Source: Hydrogenothermaceae bacterium
GTDB taxonomy: Bacteria > Aquificota > Aquificia > Aquificales > Hydrogenothermaceae
Length of the DNA: 14,385 nt
NCBI GenBank assembly: GCA_015490675.1
Contig: WFXI01000023.1
Location: 1 to 14,385, forward strand
Reading direction: 5' to 3'
In this document: positions 13,671 through 14,385 of the stretch, one piece after another
Layout of the letters: every line of letters starts with the position of its first letter
How positions within the stretch are numbered: the first letter of the stretch is position 1
Made by a program: the position numbers and the translations under genes
Notes under the pieces: model-generated
Told to the model about the DNA's origin: nothing
The model's input: only the letters and a program-made list of their open reading frames with translations
The model's database searches: none

Positions 13671-14385
13671 ATGGATAAAAAATTTACAATTTGGGGAAGA
13701 AACCCTGTTTTAGAAGCTTTAAAATCTGGAAAAAGTTTAGAAAAAATATTGATAGCTCACGATACATCCTTACCTAAAGAGATAGTAGCCATAGCAAAAG
13801 AAAAAGGAATAAAAACTCAAAGAGTTCCTAGAAAAAAAGTAGAAGAACTTGCTGGGACTAAAAAAACACAGGGAGTTGTTGCACTACTTTCACCAATAGA
13901 CTATTGGGATTTAAACGAAATCTTAAATAAAGCTATTGAAGAAAATGGTTTCTTAGTATTTTTAGACCATATTACAGACCCTCAAAATGTAGGAAATATA
14001 ATCAGAACTGCAGAAGTGTTAGGAGCATCTGGAGTAGTTATTCCTAAGGAAAGGTCTGCACCGATAAACGAAGTTGTTGTAAAAGCTTCTGCAGGAGCAG
14101 TTTTTCATATACCAATATCTAAAGTAGCAAATATTAGAAACTCTTTAGATAAATTTAAAAAGCTTGGAGGATGGGTAGTAGCCATAGAAAAAGGGGGAAA
14201 ACCTATACATAAAATAGATTTTCCATTCCCTCTAGCAATAGTTTTAGGTTCAGAAGGTAAAGGCACATCAAAACCAGTTTTACAAACAGCAGATATTATT
14301 GCAACTATTCCAATGAAAGGGAAAATAACATCTTTAAATGTTGCTTCTGCAAATGCTATAGCTCTCTGGGAAATAGCAAAGCAAA
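13671..14385 (+). CDS. rlmB: SpoU-family 23S rRNA 2'-O-methyltransferase RlmB-like, C-terminus cut off
   Basis: This SPOUT methyltransferase is predicted to methylate the 2'-O of G2251 in the 23S rRNA P-loop, using S-adenosylmethionine. The frame starts at the base after the ttuA stop, with GGAG five bases upstream inside ttuA. It stays open for 238 codons to the right edge, so probably only a few residues are missing. The N-terminal substrate-binding domain (1-75) begins with WGRNPVLEAL and includes KKTQGVVAL. SpoU motif 1 is LDHITDPQNVGNIIRTAEVLGA (98-119, with R112), motif 2 is LGSEGKG (192-198), and motif 3 is IPMKGKITSLNVASANAIAL (213-232). Related members such as TrmH-type or other RlmB paralogues share these motifs, so the exact target nucleotide is inferred from the N-terminal domain. 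Confidence 0.9.
   Translation, partial: MDKKFTIWGRNPVLEALKSGKSLEKILIAHDTSLPKEIVAIAKEKGIKTQRVPRKKVEELAGTKKTQGVVALLSPIDYWDLNEILNKAIEENGFLVFLDHITDPQNVGNIIRTAEVLGASGVVIPKERSAPINEVVVKASAGAVFHIPISKVANIRNSLDKFKKLGGWVVAIEKGGKPIHKIDFPFPLAIVLGSEGKGTSKPVLQTADIIATIPMKGKITSLNVASANAIALWEIAKQ

Noticed and set aside
1..14385. A CRISPR array, toxin-antitoxin pair, prophage or new defence system
   Set aside because: No regularly spaced repeats, integrase, transposase with inverted repeats, or defence-type gene cluster could be seen. The Rpn-like gene alone is not enough to claim a defence system.

Overview
The window comes from an AT-rich bacterial chromosome with tightly packed genes, short spacers and overlapping start/stop codons. 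Several clues suggest a thermophile of the phylum Aquificota, perhaps a Sulfurihydrogenibium-like member of the Hydrogenothermaceae: the base composition, the Lys/Glu/Ile-rich proteins, and above all a TtuA-type tRNA thiolase, which makes the heat-stabilising 2-thioribothymidine at tRNA position 54. The phylum call is inference; no rRNA gene or other decisive marker is present.

There are four transcription blocks. (1) Minus strand, 3284 to 1: an unrecognised 40-residue single-span membrane protein, alanyl-tRNA synthetase (alaS, TTG start), and the N-terminal 160 codons of an Rpn-like PD-(D/E)XK nuclease that runs off the left edge. (2) Plus strand, 3364 to 6304: mtaB (tRNA ms2t6A methylthiotransferase), then flgL (hook-filament junction protein). 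flgL has its own sigma-28-like promoter, and its variable region carries two copies of a hook-IN-like module. (3) Minus strand, 11541 to 6306: a probable seven-gene operon encoding an 89-residue membrane protein, an unlisted 36-residue membrane peptide, a HAD hydrolase, pyrE, comM, an RNase Z-like metallo-hydrolase, and a UDP-glucuronate-4-epimerase-like protein. Most junctions overlap or nearly touch. (4) Plus strand, 11622 to the right edge: ychF, ttuA, and rlmB, which is cut off at 238 codons.

Blocks 1/2 and 3/4 diverge from short AT-rich promoter regions (3285-3363 and 11542-11621). Blocks 2 and 3 converge with a single base between their stop codons. Translation and RNA maturation dominate: alaS, mtaB, RNase Z-like, ychF, ttuA and rlmB. 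The rest is pyrimidine synthesis (pyrE), DNA uptake or recombination (comM), motility (flgL) and sugar-nucleotide metabolism.

I see no rRNA, tRNA, CRISPR array, insertion sequence or prophage, and no gene-free stretch longer than about 80 bases. I do not find a convincing new multi-gene system. The most worthwhile items are the two tiny membrane proteins, the duplicated FlgL module with its sigma-28 promoter, the repeated ATGATAG coupling junctions, and the intragenic hairpin beside the convergent operon ends.
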